A stretch of DNA of 64,000 bases from Crocinitomicaceae bacterium (GCA_018402525.1 JAGYIR010000011.1:703452-767451); one strand, 5' to 3'. Shown: positions 1-10,099, numbered from the stretch's first letter. Translations and numbers: made by a program. Notes: generated by a model not told the origin, from the sequence alone.

Positions 1-1533
1 CATAGCGCTTGCGTTATTCGTCGCTCCAGTGCTTGAAACCCCTGTTCCGCCAATCCACTCAAAACAATCTCCATTTGGATTGTCCACCGACCATCTCAAA
101 TCTGGAGGAAATACACCACCATCGAAATCCTGCATGTAATTAGGCATAATTCCATTAGAAACGACAAACTGAATGGTTGTAGTATCGTAGGTTGGATCAG
201 GATCAGCAACACCATTCGGCTGTAATGAATAAGCTTTGAATGTGTGCGTACCTAATGTTGTAGTAAATGCTGGTAAATTCACATTCGCTTGATTCCCTGG
301 CGTAATATTCCCTGTCCAATTGAAAGCAGTTGGTGCTCCGTTGTTGATTGTGTATTCAATGGTTGCTGAAGTCAAATTTGAAGATCCTCGGTTTCTTATG
401 GTGACGGTTGGAGTAATAGAACCAGGGCAATTGTCCCCAGCAGGATTTGTAACATTCACAATAGATGCGTCGCTTACTGAAGGTGGAATACAGGCATCCG
501 AGGTTATCAATGAAGCTCTAATAGGGCTGTTTTCAAGAACAATCCTCATCCTCATTTTTTGATCATAGGTAAAAATATTCATACATAGATCATCTGTATA
601 ATCCATGTAATTTTCAATCATATCAGGTGTGCCACACGAAACATGGCCAGTTGGACAGCCGTAATTCGGAGCGTCAGAAACCGGAGTATCTGAACAAAAG
701 TCATCAACCGCACATCCACCGTCACCCCAGATATGACGTAGTCCAAGCCAGTGACCGATTTCATGGGTTGCAGTCCTTCCTTCGTTGTATGGTCCAGGGA
801 ATCCTGTAACCGAACTCTTTCCAATACTTGAATAAAGCATTACCACACCATCTGTCGTTTGACTCTGAGGAGCACAACTCATTCCTCCAAGCACCGTTGT
901 TGGAAACTGCGCATACCCTAAAATTCCACCAGAAATATCGCAAATCCACATATTCATATATACCCCTGGATCGTAGCCTTGTGCATTGGTAAAAGGTTTT
1001 ATGGTTCCATCAATAAATGCGGTAGTAAATGGCCCATTTCCCCAGCCTTGGGCATTACCATTAATACGATTTATACCATCCTCAGCAAAAGCACTACCAT
1101 CAGGTCTACGCTTAGCTAAACAAAATTCAATCTGTGTGTCTGCTCCGTCTGGGTGACTGTTGTGCCCATTCGTTCCAAATATCTTTCTAAAGTCTTCATT
1201 CAAAACATCCACCTGAGACTGCACAGCCGCGACTGAGAGATTCCTCCCAACCCCAACGGCTTCAGTGTTTCTATGCACAATATGGAAAACAACTGGAATT
1301 TGATAAACACCATTAATAATAATTTTTGGAGTAGCACTATTTTTCCAGGCCTCAACTTCCTTTGCCATCCAGGCCTCAAATTCTTCATTGGATTGTAAAT
1401 CTGGATTTTCCGCATGTCTGACAGAATCCATGTATGTCGTATGACATCTAACAACTTGTTGAGCAAACAATGGGGTATTGCATAAGAAAAAGGATAATAA
1501 TATCCCAACGACCAATTTAGTTGATCCTTTCAT
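1..1533 (-). CDS. M43-family (pappalysin-like) secreted zinc metalloprotease, C-terminus cut off by the window edge
   Basis: Read leftward from an ATG at 1533, the frame stays open to base 1, giving 511 codons without the natural C-terminus. A signal peptide (hydrophobic LLSFFL, then LFA-QQ) opens the protein. The extended zinc motif HEIGHWLGLRH lies near residue 257 and a Met-turn NYMDY near residue 310; together they identify the M43 metzincin-type peptidases. After about residue 340 the sequence turns into a beta-rich region resembling a CARDB/Ig-like domain (SNLTSATIEYTINN), followed by what may be a MAM-like domain. Such proteins in Bacteroidota are usually exported and often end in a T9SS sorting domain, which would lie outside the window. 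The substrate is unknown. Family assignment is firm; localisation is inferred. Confidence 0.85.
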   Translation of the reverse strand, partial: MKGSTKLVVGILLSFFLCNTPLFAQQVVRCHTTYMDSVRHAENPDLQSNEEFEAWMAKEVEAWKNSATPKIIINGVYQIPVVFHIVHRNTEAVGVGRNLSVAAVQSQVDVLNEDFRKIFGTNGHNSHPDGADTQIEFCLAKRRPDGSAFAEDGINRINGNAQGWGNGPFTTAFIDGTIKPFTNAQGYDPGVYMNMWICDISGGILGYAQFPTTVLGGMSCAPQSQTTDGVVMLYSSIGKSSVTGFPGPYNEGRTATHEIGHWLGLRHIWGDGGCAVDDFCSDTPVSDAPNYGCPTGHVSCGTPDMIENYMDYTDDLCMNIFTYDQKMRMRIVLENSPIRASLITSDACIPPSVSDASIVNVTNPAGDNCPGSITPTVTIRNRGSSNLTSATIEYTINNGAPTAFNWTGNITPGNQANVNLPAFTTTLGTHTFKAYSLQPNGVADPDPTYDTTTIQFVVSNGIMPNYMQDFDGGVFPPDLRWSVDNPNGDCFEWIGGTGVSSTGATNNASAM

Positions 1534-1602
1534 AGTTTATAGTTTAACAGTTTAGCAATGCTAAGTTAAAGAAAAACCTTGATAAAACCAAACAATTAAA
1601 AT

Positions 1603-2556
1603 CTATGAAAAAAGTGAATCGACGAACTCATTTTTATTGAACGGTTGAAGATCTTCCATTCCTTCACCTACCCCAATATATTTTACTGGGATCTTCATCT
1701 GGTCAGAAATACCAATGACAACTCCACCCTTGGCAGTTCCATCTAACTTCGTAATTGCAAGTGCGTTTATTGATGTTGCCAGCGAAAACTGTTTTGCTTG
1801 CTCGTAAGCGTTCTGTCCTGTTGAACCATCCAAAACGAGCAGTACCTCATGCGGCGCACTGGGAATAACCTTATCCATCACTCGTTTTACTTTGCTTAGC
1901 TCGTTCATTAAATTCACTTTGTTATGCAATCGACCAGCGGTGTCAATAATCACCACATCTGCGTTTTGAGCTTTTGCGGATTGTAACGCATCGAAGGCAA
2001 CAGATGCTGGGTCCGCACCCATGCCTTGTTGAACAATCGGCACGCCTACCCTGTTTGCCCAAATTATGAGTTGATCTACAGCAGCAGCTCTGAATGTATC
2101 GGAAGCTCCCAAGACAACGCTTTTTCCTGCAGCCTTAAATTGATAAGCTAGCTTGCCAATTGTAGTTGTTTTTCCGACGCCATTAACACCTACAACCATA
2201 ATGACATGGGGACCATCAGCGTGTTTTGGAATATCAAAATTAACATTGTTAATGGCATTGTTTTCTTCAAGAAGTGCACTGATTTCTTCCTTCAGAACCC
2301 GGTTCAACTCCTCAACACCCAGTACTTTGTCGCGCGCTACGCGTTCTTCTATTTTACCAATTATTTTAAGTGTAGTCTCTACACCGACATCAGAAGTAAT
2401 AAGCGTTTCCTCCAAACTATCCAAAACATCGGCATCAACCTTTGATTTACCGACAACGGAGCGCGCAATTTTATTAAAAAAGCTTTCCTTTGTTTTTTCC
2501 AGTCCTTTGTCAAGACTTTCCTTCTTATCTTTCGAGAAAAAATTAAATAACGCCAT
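1603..2556 (-). CDS. ftsY: Signal recognition particle receptor FtsY
   Basis: SRP-receptor GTPase that docks ribosome-nascent chain complexes at the membrane for co-translational insertion. The protein is about 317 residues and has a short N-terminal region in place of the long acidic A domain of E. coli FtsY. G-domain motifs are clear: P-loop GVNGVGKTTT near residue 125, DTFRAAA, DTAGR, and TKLDGTAKGG near the C-terminus. The frame extends five codons further upstream (MLLVD), but MALFNFF at 2556 fits the family's start better. It is last in a leftward cluster behind rpmB, rpmG and a DUF4295 gene, a common arrangement in Bacteroidota that links it to ribosome synthesis. Confidence 0.96.
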   Translation of the reverse strand: MALFNFFSKDKKESLDKGLEKTKESFFNKIARSVVGKSKVDADVLDSLEETLITSDVGVETTLKIIGKIEERVARDKVLGVEELNRVLKEEISALLEENNAINNVNFDIPKHADGPHVIMVVGVNGVGKTTTIGKLAYQFKAAGKSVVLGASDTFRAAAVDQLIIWANRVGVPIVQQGMGADPASVAFDALQSAKAQNADVVIIDTAGRLHNKVNLMNELSKVKRVMDKVIPSAPHEVLLVLDGSTGQNAYEQAKQFSLATSINALAITKLDGTAKGGVVIGISDQMKIPVKYIGVGEGMEDLQPFNKNEFVDSLFS

Positions 2557-2624
2557 ATCAACTAACAACAAAAGCTTCTACCACAGGCAGAAGCTCATAT
2601 AATTTTTATCATTAAAAGTAAATT

Positions 2625-2780
2625 TTAGTTCTTATCGAACCATTCCTTTACTTTGTCATTGTGCACAACTTCTTCCTTAAAAGAATAAGCTCCAGTCTTC
2701 TCAGACTTCACCATCTTAATTACTTTCGTATGCTCTTTTCCTCCACCTTTCTGTAAGGTTGCGACTACTTTCTTTGCCAT
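2625..2780 (-). CDS. DUF4295 family small basic protein
   Basis: A 51-residue lysine-rich protein beginning MAKKVVATLQ and ending KEWFDKN. It sits between rpmG, 9 bases upstream, and ftsY. This size, position and MAKK...QKGGGKEHTK start match the DUF4295 family that Bacteroidota encode beside L33. The family has no proven function; its company suggests a ribosome-associated protein, which is inference. Confidence 0.85.
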   Translation of the reverse strand: MAKKVVATLQKGGGKEHTKVIKMVKSEKTGAYSFKEEVVHNDKVKEWFDKN

Positions 2781-2789
2781 CTCGTAAAG

Positions 2790-2972
2790 TTATTTTATTT
2801 CTTTATGAACCGTGTAACGCTTCAAAATTGGATTAAATTTCTTGATCTCCAATCTGTCTGGAGTATTTTTTCTGTTCTTCGTTGAAATGTAACGAGAAGT
2901 TCCAGGCATTCCAGATTCTTTGTGCTCTGTGCACTCTAAAATCACTTGAACTCTATTTCCTTTTTTTGCCAT
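2790..2972 (-). CDS. rpmG: 50S ribosomal protein L33
   Basis: A 60-residue L33 of the large ribosomal subunit, recognised from [17 protein letters not shown] at the start and the RLEIKKFNP segment towards the C-terminus. Only one cysteine is present, so this is the zinc-free (C-minus) form rather than the four-cysteine type. It follows rpmB by 55 bases and is transcribed with it, the DUF4295 gene and ftsY. Confidence 0.96.
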   Translation of the reverse strand: MAKKGNRVQVILECTEHKESGMPGTSRYISTKNRKNTPDRLEIKKFNPILKRYTVHKEIK

Positions 2973-3027
2973 TTTCTTATGCTTTAAAAACTACTTTCCT
3001 TAAATCTCGGAATAACGTAGAAAACGA

Positions 3028-3264
3028 TTATTTTAAATGTCCTTTTTCACGTGCCTCTTTCAGACATGCTGAAATCCCCTTCTTGTTTATTGTTCTCAAC
3101 GCAGAAGTAGAAATTTTCAACGTGATAAACTCATTCTCTTCAGGAATAAAGAATTTCTTTGTAATTAAATTTGGGTAAAACTTACGTTTCGTTTTACGCT
3201 GAGAGTGAGAAACATTGTTACCCACCATTACTGACTTTCCTGTGATTTGACAAACTCTTGACAT
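3028..3264 (-). CDS. rpmB: 50S ribosomal protein L28
   Basis: A 78-residue L28 of the large subunit, with the typical [10 protein letters not shown] start and a basic [10 protein letters not shown] segment. The open frame runs 13 codons further upstream, but the ATG at 3264 is the start conserved in the family. The usual second cysteine of a CxxC pair is absent (VCQITG), so it is a C-minus form like its neighbour L33. It is first in the leftward rpmB-rpmG-DUF4295-ftsY group. Confidence 0.96.
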   Translation of the reverse strand: MSRVCQITGKSVMVGNNVSHSQRKTKRKFYPNLITKKFFIPEENEFITLKISTSALRTINKKGISACLKEAREKGHLK

Positions 3265-3347
3265 CTCTATAATATTTAATCCGACTATTAAAAGCGGGTG
3301 CAAAGAAACTATTTATTTCCTAAACCTACAAGGATTTTGTAGTTTTT

Positions 3348-4592
3348 TTAATTATTTATTTCTAGAAGCATGCGTCGCAACATATTCAATCCTGTTAACG
3401 CCGTCATTTTGATGTTTCTAGCTCTATCTTCACCAAAGGTACACTTTTTTGTGATCACTTCGTTTGGTCCAGCGACACAAATCCAAATTGTCCCCACTGG
3501 CTTTTCTGGAGAACCTCCTGTTGGACCTGCAACACCAGAGGTTGAGATGCAATAATCAACATTTAAAATGGTACGACCGTTAACCGCCATCTGCGTAACG
3601 ACTTCTTCACTCACAGCACCAAAATCATTGATCGCTGATGGAGTTACTTTCACCAAATTAACCTTTAACTCGTTCGAATAGCTGACTAAACTTCCTTTGA
3701 AGTAATCAGAAGACCCAGAAACGCGTACGATTTCATTGGCAATTTGTCCACCCGAACAGCTTTCCACTGTTCCTAAAAATGATGATTTACGTTTTAATAT
3801 CGTTCCAACGACTTGACTTAAATCGCCCTCATTTTCACTGAAATAATACTTTGGAAGTCGCTTTTTCACTTCCTCAATCGCTTCATCGATTAACTTTTCT
3901 TCTTGGTTGTTGGGTTGACATGTAAACCGCAGACGAACAATTCCTGGAGACGGTAAATAGGCCAATTTTATATTGTTCGATAACAAGCCCGATTCAATAT
4001 CGCTGATTCGATCCGCAATAAAAGATTCACCAATGCCTTGCAGATGAATAGTTCTATGAAATAGATCTGTCGTTGGGTACTTGTCTGTGATGTAATCAAA
4101 TCCACTGGTGGACATGACGTGCTTCATTTCATATGGAACTCCGGGGACACTCATTACCGTTTTTCCATCAATATCAAACAACATTCCAGGTGCTGTACCT
4201 AAGGCATTATTCAAAACGAGTGCACTTTTAGGCAAGGCTGCTTGTTGAATGTTGACTTCCAGCATTTCACGACCTCGACTTTGGAAAAACGAAGTCACAT
4301 GCTTTAGTACATCTGCATCGATTTCTAATTCCGTGCCAAAATACTTGGTGAGTGTAATCTTGGTAATATCGTCTTTTGTTGGTCCTAAGCCACCAGTAAT
4401 AATAACCACATCAGCTCTAGAAAGTGCAATATCTAGTGCTTCTACAATCGCTACTTCAGTATCCATTATCACGGCGCAGTGTGTCACTTTTGCTCCACGC
4501 AATGCCAATTCTTGTCCCAGCCAGGAGGCATTTGTATTAATTGTTTGACCAATTAATAATTCATCACCGATAGAAATTAATTCAACTTTCAT
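3348..4592 (-). CDS. cinA: CinA family competence/damage-inducible protein (nicotinamide-nucleotide amidase)
   Basis: A 414-residue protein with the two-domain CinA layout. The N-terminal MoCF-like domain has SIGDELLIGQT and the TGGLGPTKDD motif. The C-terminal amidase domain has ESCSGGQIANEIV and TSGVAGPTGG, the segments expected for deamidation of NMN in pyridine-nucleotide salvage. The length is normal for the full form. Its start overlaps the end of rlmD by 11 bases, so the two are co-transcribed and probably translationally coupled. Confidence 0.94.
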   Translation of the reverse strand: MKVELISIGDELLIGQTINTNASWLGQELALRGAKVTHCAVIMDTEVAIVEALDIALSRADVVIITGGLGPTKDDITKITLTKYFGTELEIDADVLKHVTSFFQSRGREMLEVNIQQAALPKSALVLNNALGTAPGMLFDIDGKTVMSVPGVPYEMKHVMSTSGFDYITDKYPTTDLFHRTIHLQGIGESFIADRISDIESGLLSNNIKLAYLPSPGIVRLRFTCQPNNQEEKLIDEAIEEVKKRLPKYYFSENEGDLSQVVGTILKRKSSFLGTVESCSGGQIANEIVRVSGSSDYFKGSLVSYSNELKVNLVKVTPSAINDFGAVSEEVVTQMAVNGRTILNVDYCISTSGVAGPTGGSPEKPVGTIWICVAGPNEVITKKCTFGEDRARNIKMTALTGLNMLRRMLLEINN

Positions 4593-6021
4593 TGCCTACA
4601 AATTTATATTTCGCAATCGACTCAATGTGACCTGTATGCGGGAATTGATCGACAAACGACAGCTTTTCCAGTTTGTAACCCGCTTGAATTAGGCTATCCG
4701 TATCTCGAGCTTGAGTCGATGGATTACAAGAAATATACACGATGTTTTTCGCTCCAAGTTCAATTACTTTCAGTAACGTTTTTGGAGCAATTCCAGCCCG
4801 AGGTGGATCCAAAATGATTGTTTTTATTTTACCAACGAAATCAGGGTACTCTTTTAAGAATTTACCGACATCTGCAGCAAAAAACTCAATGCCATCAATG
4901 TTATTTCGCTGTGCATTTCGTCGTGCGTCTTCAATGGCTTCTTCGACAATATCGACACCAATAATCCTTACATTATTCTTCTTTGAAGCGAGTATTTGTC
5001 CAATCGTACCTGTTCCGCAGAACAGATCCATTACGACGTCATTGTCAGATAAGTTTTCTTCAAACACATAATCCAACGCCTTTTGGTAGAGCAACTCAGC
5101 ACATTTAGGATTGGTTTGAAAAAAGCTTTCCATGGAAATTTCAAACGACAATCCAAGTAGTTTTTCCACCACCACGGGCTCACCGTACAACAAAGTACAT
5201 TGTCCATTTTCAATTTTAGAACGATCGGCAACATTATCATTCACCGTGTGTTGAATTCCAGCTAATCTTCTTTCCAATTTATCTTTTAGGAATGTAACAA
5301 AAATAGACGAATCGAATTTTTCAATGTCTTCAGAAGACGTGACTAAGTTGAGTAAAATTTGATCCTGATCGAATGATTTTCGAACGACAATATGTCTGAA
5401 AAATCCTGATTTTTGAGGTGGATGCCATGCTGGAAGTCCGGATGATTTGAACAACAATCTTAATTCGTTCAATACGCTCTCCCACTGTTCATCAAAGAGT
5501 CCACTCGGTTGCTCAAGCGTCTCCACCTTCCACCACGTACCTCTTCGTTTAAAACCTAGGGCAAAAGCATCGTCTCGCTCCTCACCAGTCTTAATATCAT
5601 GTTCAATGGAAGAAAAACTGTATTCCATTTTGTTGCGATAGTAATAATGCTCAGGCGAAGAAATGAAGGTATCAAAAACTTCCAACGGATATTTAATACC
5701 TCCAATGCGCCTAAAAACTTCCAACGTGGATTCTTGTTTTACTCTTTCTTGTTCGGAAATTGGAACGTATATATAAGGTCCACCTGAAATTTCTTGAAAA
5801 TCTGTTAGGACTTCAATTGAAGATCGTTCGATGATCTCTACCAACTTTGCTTCTGCAAAGCGCTTTCTCTTTTTTGCAATGCGTGCTTCGACTGTTTGAC
5901 CTGGAAATGTATTATCTACAAATACAACATACTCACCATGTTCGGTTTCAACCTTTGCTATTCCTTTGCCACCAAAAGCATAATCAGTAATTGTAACCGT
6001 GATTAAATCACCTCTCTTCAT
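4582..6021 (-). CDS. rlmD: 23S rRNA (uracil-5-)-methyltransferase, RlmD/RumA type
   Basis: SAM-dependent m5U methyltransferase, 479 residues. Residues 1 to about 60 form a TRAM RNA-binding domain (GDLITVTITDYAFGGKG). The Rossmann core follows with DLFCGTGTIG, DPPRAG and the catalytic SCNPSTQARD. The four N-terminal cysteines that hold an iron-sulfur cluster in E. coli RlmD are not evident, so the exact target uridine (747 or 1939 class) is uncertain. It lies between lpxA (9 bases upstream) and cinA (overlapping). Confidence 0.92.
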   Translation of the reverse strand: MKRGDLITVTITDYAFGGKGIAKVETEHGEYVVFVDNTFPGQTVEARIAKKRKRFAEAKLVEIIERSSIEVLTDFQEISGGPYIYVPISEQERVKQESTLEVFRRIGGIKYPLEVFDTFISSPEHYYYRNKMEYSFSSIEHDIKTGEERDDAFALGFKRRGTWWKVETLEQPSGLFDEQWESVLNELRLLFKSSGLPAWHPPQKSGFFRHIVVRKSFDQDQILLNLVTSSEDIEKFDSSIFVTFLKDKLERRLAGIQHTVNDNVADRSKIENGQCTLLYGEPVVVEKLLGLSFEISMESFFQTNPKCAELLYQKALDYVFEENLSDNDVVMDLFCGTGTIGQILASKKNNVRIIGVDIVEEAIEDARRNAQRNNIDGIEFFAADVGKFLKEYPDFVGKIKTIILDPPRAGIAPKTLLKVIELGAKNIVYISCNPSTQARDTDSLIQAGYKLEKLSFVDQFPHTGHIESIAKYKFVGNES

Positions 6022-6030
6022 TGTATTTGC

Positions 6031-6807
6031 TTAGTTCATTCGCTTTACAATTCCTCGCTCAGAACTTTCGATAAATTCCAGAATTTCCTTTCGAATTGGC
6101 GTATCTGGCATCGTACTGATAATATCTTCCACTCCCTTGTTTACACTGTTGTTGTTCACGAAAAGAATCCTGTAGATATCTTCTATTTCCTTGATTTGTT
6201 CGTCGCTATATCCTTTTCTTCTCAAACCAATAGAGTTCACTCCAACAAAGGTCAATGGCTCTCTCGCCACTTTAACAAACGGTGGTACATTTTTTCGAAT
6301 CAGTGATGCTCCTGCGACGAAGGCATGTTTTCCAACACGTGCAAATTGCTGTGTTCCAACTTTCCCTTCTAAAATTGCGTAATCATCGATGACTGTATGT
6401 CCCGACAAGCCAACGTAGCTCGCTAAAATTACACCGTTACCAATTTGGCAATCGTGTGCAATGTGCACGTACGTCATAAGCAAGCAATTACTTCCAACTG
6501 TTGTTTTCCATTGGTCAGATGTACCGCGATGAATTGTCACGCACTCCCGAATTACTGTATTATCGCCAATTTCGACGGTTGTTTTTTCACCATCGAATTT
6601 CAAATCTTGCGGCTTTACACCTATCACAGCTCCTGGGAAAATTTCACATCCCTTACCGATAATTGTTCCTGGATAAATTGCCACGTTGGAATGAATAATC
6701 GTATTATCTCCAATAATCACATCTTCGTGAATGGTCGAAAAGTTATCTATACTAACGTTTTCTCCAATTTGAGCTTTCTCAGATATATTTGTGTATTTGC
6801 CTATCAT
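6031..6807 (-). CDS. lpxA: Acyl-ACP--UDP-N-acetylglucosamine O-acyltransferase
   Basis: First step of lipid A synthesis: 3-O-acylation of UDP-GlcNAc. The 258-residue protein is a left-handed beta-helix with regular hexapeptide repeats (IGDNTVI, IGNGVILAS). The family signature ECVTIHRGT precedes the repeat carrying the catalytic histidine (YVHIAHDC), and the helical C-terminal cap has RRKGYSDEQIKEIE. Its start overlaps the end of the lpxC-fabZ fusion by four bases, making lpxD, lpxC-fabZ and lpxA one tightly packed operon. Confidence 0.97.
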   Translation of the reverse strand: MIGKYTNISEKAQIGENVSIDNFSTIHEDVIIGDNTIIHSNVAIYPGTIIGKGCEIFPGAVIGVKPQDLKFDGEKTTVEIGDNTVIRECVTIHRGTSDQWKTTVGSNCLLMTYVHIAHDCQIGNGVILASYVGLSGHTVIDDYAILEGKVGTQQFARVGKHAFVAGASLIRKNVPPFVKVAREPLTFVGVNSIGLRRKGYSDEQIKEIEDIYRILFVNNNSVNKGVEDIISTMPDTPIRKEILEFIESSERGIVKRMN

Positions 6808-8207
6808 TCAGTTTTGTCCTTAATTACTTGTGCCAACATTTCAGCTTCCACCACTACTTTTCCGTTCACGTATCCGGCTCCTCCCATGTTGACAAGACCT
6901 CTTCTGATTGGAGAAAGCAACTTCAACTCAAACGCAATCGTATCTCCTGGCAGTACTTTCTGCTTGAATTTTACATTGTCGATCTTCATAAAGTACGTCG
7001 AATACAAGTGCGGTTCATCCACCTTACTTAGTGCGAAAATACCTCCAACTTGTGCCATCGCTTCAATTTGCAAAACCCCTGGAAATACAGGGTTTCCTGG
7101 AAAGTGACCTTGGAAGATTGGTTCATTCATCGTGATGTTCTTCACGCCTAAAATTGATTCTTCCTGAATCTCCATGATCTTATCGACCATTAAGAAGGGG
7201 AAACGGTGTGGCAACATTTTCTCGATGTCATTGATATTGTAAAGAGGCTCCTTCGTCAAATCAAATTTCTTTGCCGCTTTATTCTTATTCTTCATGTACT
7301 CTTTCAGTACTTTCGCAAAGCGCACGTTTCCTGAGTGACCAGGGCGAGCTCCCAAAACATGTGCTTTAATTGGTTTTCCAATCAACGCTAAATCTCCAAC
7401 AATATCTAATAATTTGTGTCGTGCAGGTTCGTTTTCGTATTGCAGTTTTGTACTGTTCAACACTCCAATTCCATCGATTGAAATTTCTAAATGTTCCTTC
7501 CCAAGAAGTTTCGCTAATCTGTCCAATTCCTCTTTGCTCACATCCTCACGTTCAACTAACACGATGGCATTGTCCAAATCACCACCCTTAATGAGATTGT
7601 TCTTCGCTAAAAATTCTAGTTCACGCATGAACACAAACGTTCTACATTTTGCAATCTCTCCTTTAAACTCTCCAATGTTATACATGGATGCGTGCTGCGT
7701 TCCCAGAACAGGTGATTTATAATCCACCATTACCGTAATACGATAATGCACATCTGGAACAGCTAAAAACTCAATTCCCTTCTCAAGATCTTCCCAAGCA
7801 ATATTTTCATCCAATTCAAGGTACTCACGGTCTGCTGATTGGTCTTGGTAACCGACTGCTTCAATCGCGTTGACAAAAAGCAAAGAACTTCCGTCCATAA
7901 TCGGTACTTCAGGTCCATCCAAGCGAATCAAAGCGTTATCCACTTGACACCCATAAAGCGCAGCGAGAATGTGTTCTGTGGTATAAACACGTGCACCATT
8001 TTGTTCTAAGGTTGTTCCTCTATCGGTCGCAACAACTAAATCGCAATCGGCATTTACCGTTGGTTCACCTTCAATGTCTACACGCTGGAATTTGTAACCG
8101 TGATTGTCTGGTGCAGGAAGGATTTCCACATTCACTAGCTCTCCTGTATGTAACCCTACACCTGAAAGCTTCACTGCTTCCTTTAAAGTTCTTTGCTTTT
8201 CAGCCAT
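6804..8207 (-). CDS. lpxC: Bifunctional UDP-3-O-acyl-N-acetylglucosamine deacetylase / 3-hydroxyacyl-ACP dehydratase (LpxC-FabZ fusion)
   Basis: A 467-residue fusion. Residues 1 to about 300 are LpxC, the zinc deacetylase and committed step of lipid A synthesis, with TVNADCDLVV, YTTEHILAAL and the zinc segment HKLLDIVGDLALIG. From about residue 320 on it is FabZ, the dehydratase of fatty-acid elongation, with LPHRFPFLMVDKI and the catalytic hotdog motif GHFPGNPVFPGVLQIE. This fusion is typical of Bacteroidota and should keep flux to lipid A and to fatty acids in step. It abuts lpxD upstream (shared base 8207) and overlaps lpxA downstream. Confidence 0.97.
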   Translation of the reverse strand: MAEKQRTLKEAVKLSGVGLHTGELVNVEILPAPDNHGYKFQRVDIEGEPTVNADCDLVVATDRGTTLEQNGARVYTTEHILAALYGCQVDNALIRLDGPEVPIMDGSSLLFVNAIEAVGYQDQSADREYLELDENIAWEDLEKGIEFLAVPDVHYRITVMVDYKSPVLGTQHASMYNIGEFKGEIAKCRTFVFMRELEFLAKNNLIKGGDLDNAIVLVEREDVSKEELDRLAKLLGKEHLEISIDGIGVLNSTKLQYENEPARHKLLDIVGDLALIGKPIKAHVLGARPGHSGNVRFAKVLKEYMKNKNKAAKKFDLTKEPLYNINDIEKMLPHRFPFLMVDKIMEIQEESILGVKNITMNEPIFQGHFPGNPVFPGVLQIEAMAQVGGIFALSKVDEPHLYSTYFMKIDNVKFKQKVLPGDTIAFELKLLSPIRRGLVNMGGAGYVNGKVVVEAEMLAQVIKDKTE

Positions 8208-9250
8208 TATTTATCTTTTGTTAAGTCTTTAATTTTATCCTCTAAGTCCTGCAATCTAGTCAAAATTCGAGGTAATCTTCTAAAACCGAGGTAGGATTTT
8301 TTATACTCCTCGCTGTCAAACGCTGGAGAACCCATTAATTTTGTACCGTCTTTTATATCACCAGCAACACCTGATTGAGCTGCAATCATCACGCGATCTC
8401 CGACTTTCATGTGACCTGCAAGTCCAACTTGTCCTCCAAGCATCACATTCTTTCCAATTTTGGTCGATCCTGCAATTCCCACCTGCGCTGCCATCGCTGA
8501 GTTCGATCCAACTTCCACATTGTGTGCAATTTGAACGAGGTTATCAATTTTAGCACCCTTTCGTATAATTGTGCTTCCCATGGTTGCTCTATCAATGGTT
8601 GAATTCGCTCCTATATCGACATTATCTTCAAGGATCACGTTTCCGATTTGAGGAATCTTTTGGAACTCTCCTTTTTCGTCTGGAGCGAAACCGAAACCAT
8701 CCGCACCAATTACCGCTCCAGAGTGAATGATGCAATTCTTTCCTATGATACAATCTCTATAAATCGATGCACCTGGGTAAATGATCGTGCCATCTCCAAT
8801 TTTCACTCCTTTTCCGATGGTGACATTAGGGTAAATGGCGACATTATTTCCAATTTCTGCGTTTTCTGCAATATACGCAAATGCACCGATGTACACTTGA
8901 TCTCCTATTTTCGACGAAGTATGAACAAAAGATGGCTCCTCAATTCGTGGTTCTTCCTTGGTCATTGAATCGTACATTTCCAACAATTTAGCGAAGCAAG
9001 AATAAGCATCCTCAACACGAATAAGTGTCAATGTACCTGGCAGTGCTTTAGACGCGACAAACGTATTATTTACGATACACACGCTTGAGGCCGTGGTGTA
9101 AATATATTCTTCGTACTTGGAGTTGGATAAAAACGATAGAGCTCCTTCAAAACCCTCCTCAATTTTTGCGAGAGAATGGACTTCAGCAGAAGGGTTCCCT
9201 TCTACTTTTCCGTTTAACATGTCTGCAATCTGCTCAGCAAAAAAAATCAT
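8207..9250 (-). CDS. lpxD: UDP-3-O-(3-hydroxyacyl)glucosamine N-acyltransferase
   Basis: Third step of lipid A synthesis, N-acylation after LpxC. The protein has 347 residues: an N-terminal uridine-binding domain (residues 1 to about 100), a beta-helix of hexapeptide repeats ([14 protein letters not shown] and others), the catalytic [10 protein letters not shown] segment, and a charged C-terminal helix ([12 protein letters not shown]). It opens the lpxD/lpxC-fabZ/lpxA operon. A possible minus-strand -7 box, TATTTTTG, lies at 9255-9262 only a few bases before the start. Confidence 0.96.
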   Translation of the reverse strand: MIFFAEQIADMLNGKVEGNPSAEVHSLAKIEEGFEGALSFLSNSKYEEYIYTTASSVCIVNNTFVASKALPGTLTLIRVEDAYSCFAKLLEMYDSMTKEEPRIEEPSFVHTSSKIGDQVYIGAFAYIAENAEIGNNVAIYPNVTIGKGVKIGDGTIIYPGASIYRDCIIGKNCIIHSGAVIGADGFGFAPDEKGEFQKIPQIGNVILEDNVDIGANSTIDRATMGSTIIRKGAKIDNLVQIAHNVEVGSNSAMAAQVGIAGSTKIGKNVMLGGQVGLAGHMKVGDRVMIAAQSGVAGDIKDGTKLMGSPAFDSEEYKKSYLGFRRLPRILTRLQDLEDKIKDLTKDK

Positions 9251-9351
9251 AATTCAAAAATATAAAAACAAACGTGTATTGTCACCATATCCCTTTTCTT
9301 TTATTAACATCAAACGTGTTATAATTCCATTTAGTTGAAATCTAATGATTT

Positions 9352-10032
9352 TTATCGACAACTATCCGCTTTTGGTGCGTAGAACGAAATGATGTTTAGT
9401 TTATTCTTGTACCAAATCATCTTTGTACCGATCACCTGACCATTCTTGGTGAAATGAATATAATGCTCGGGCTTTGGTTGAACATCAAGATTTGTTTTCT
9501 CAAAGTCAATTTTTCCAGTCGATTTAATCAACTCTAGAATTTTTTTCGGTTCGATCAATCCCAAGGCTTCTTGCTGACAAGTCACTAATGTAGTAGTATC
9601 TGGAAAGACCAAATTATCATCCATTGGGTAGTGAATTATTTTCCCTTCCCCCGTACTCGTTCCTTTAATAATCGCATTTTTCTCTCTTATCTGGACCTCC
9701 GAAATAAAACTTTCGTAAGGCAAGGTAAACGCATACTTGATATCATCTTTCTCAATGATGTATACTTTAGAGGGATTGTCCTTATCGCTTTCCTTGAAGT
9801 ACACCTCACCGTCGTTTAGCGCAAGAACGATAGCATCCATGGTAATGTTTCTGGATTTCATTACCTCATTGGTACTATCTGAAACAACGATCAATCTGTC
9901 CAAAATTGCATTCTTTACACGATTCGAAGGTAGCCAAGAGCACCCTCTGTTTTGAAAAAAGAAAAAAACAAAAATCAGTCCTATTCCAAAACCAATTCCG
10001 TAAAATTTTAAGCGTTTGATGAACGTACTCAT
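9352..10032 (-). CDS. Membrane-anchored protein of unknown function
   Basis: A 226-residue protein that I do not recognise. One hydrophobic segment at residues 11-27 (IGFGIGLIFVFFFF) looks like an uncleaved N-terminal anchor, followed by NRGCSWLPSNRVKN. The rest looks soluble and would lie outside the cytoplasm. The segment RVKNAILDRLIVVSDSTNEV suggests a conserved fold. It sits between lpxD and trxA on the same strand, but no pathway link follows from that. Confidence 0.7.
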   Translation of the reverse strand: MSTFIKRLKFYGIGFGIGLIFVFFFFQNRGCSWLPSNRVKNAILDRLIVVSDSTNEVMKSRNITMDAIVLALNDGEVYFKESDKDNPSKVYIIEKDDIKYAFTLPYESFISEVQIREKNAIIKGTSTGEGKIIHYPMDDNLVFPDTTTLVTCQQEALGLIEPKKILELIKSTGKIDFEKTNLDVQPKPEHYIHFTKNGQVIGTKMIWYKNKLNIISFYAPKADSCR

Positions 10033-10070
10033 AAGTAATGAATTTGTTGCGAAGATAGTACTAAAACCAA

Positions 10071-10099
10071 AAAGCCCCTCTAAAAATTAGAAGGGCTTT
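10071..10099 (-). terminator. Intrinsic terminator after trxA
   Basis: Inverted repeat AAAGCCC...GGGCTTT with an extra near-match in the inner stem. On the minus strand it is followed by a T-rich run. It lies about 20 bases past the trxA stop codon. Confidence 0.75.

Noticed and set aside
1200..1508. A 102-residue leftward ORF
   Set aside because: It is a shadow in another frame of the M43 protease, whose signal peptide and propeptide region cover the same bases.
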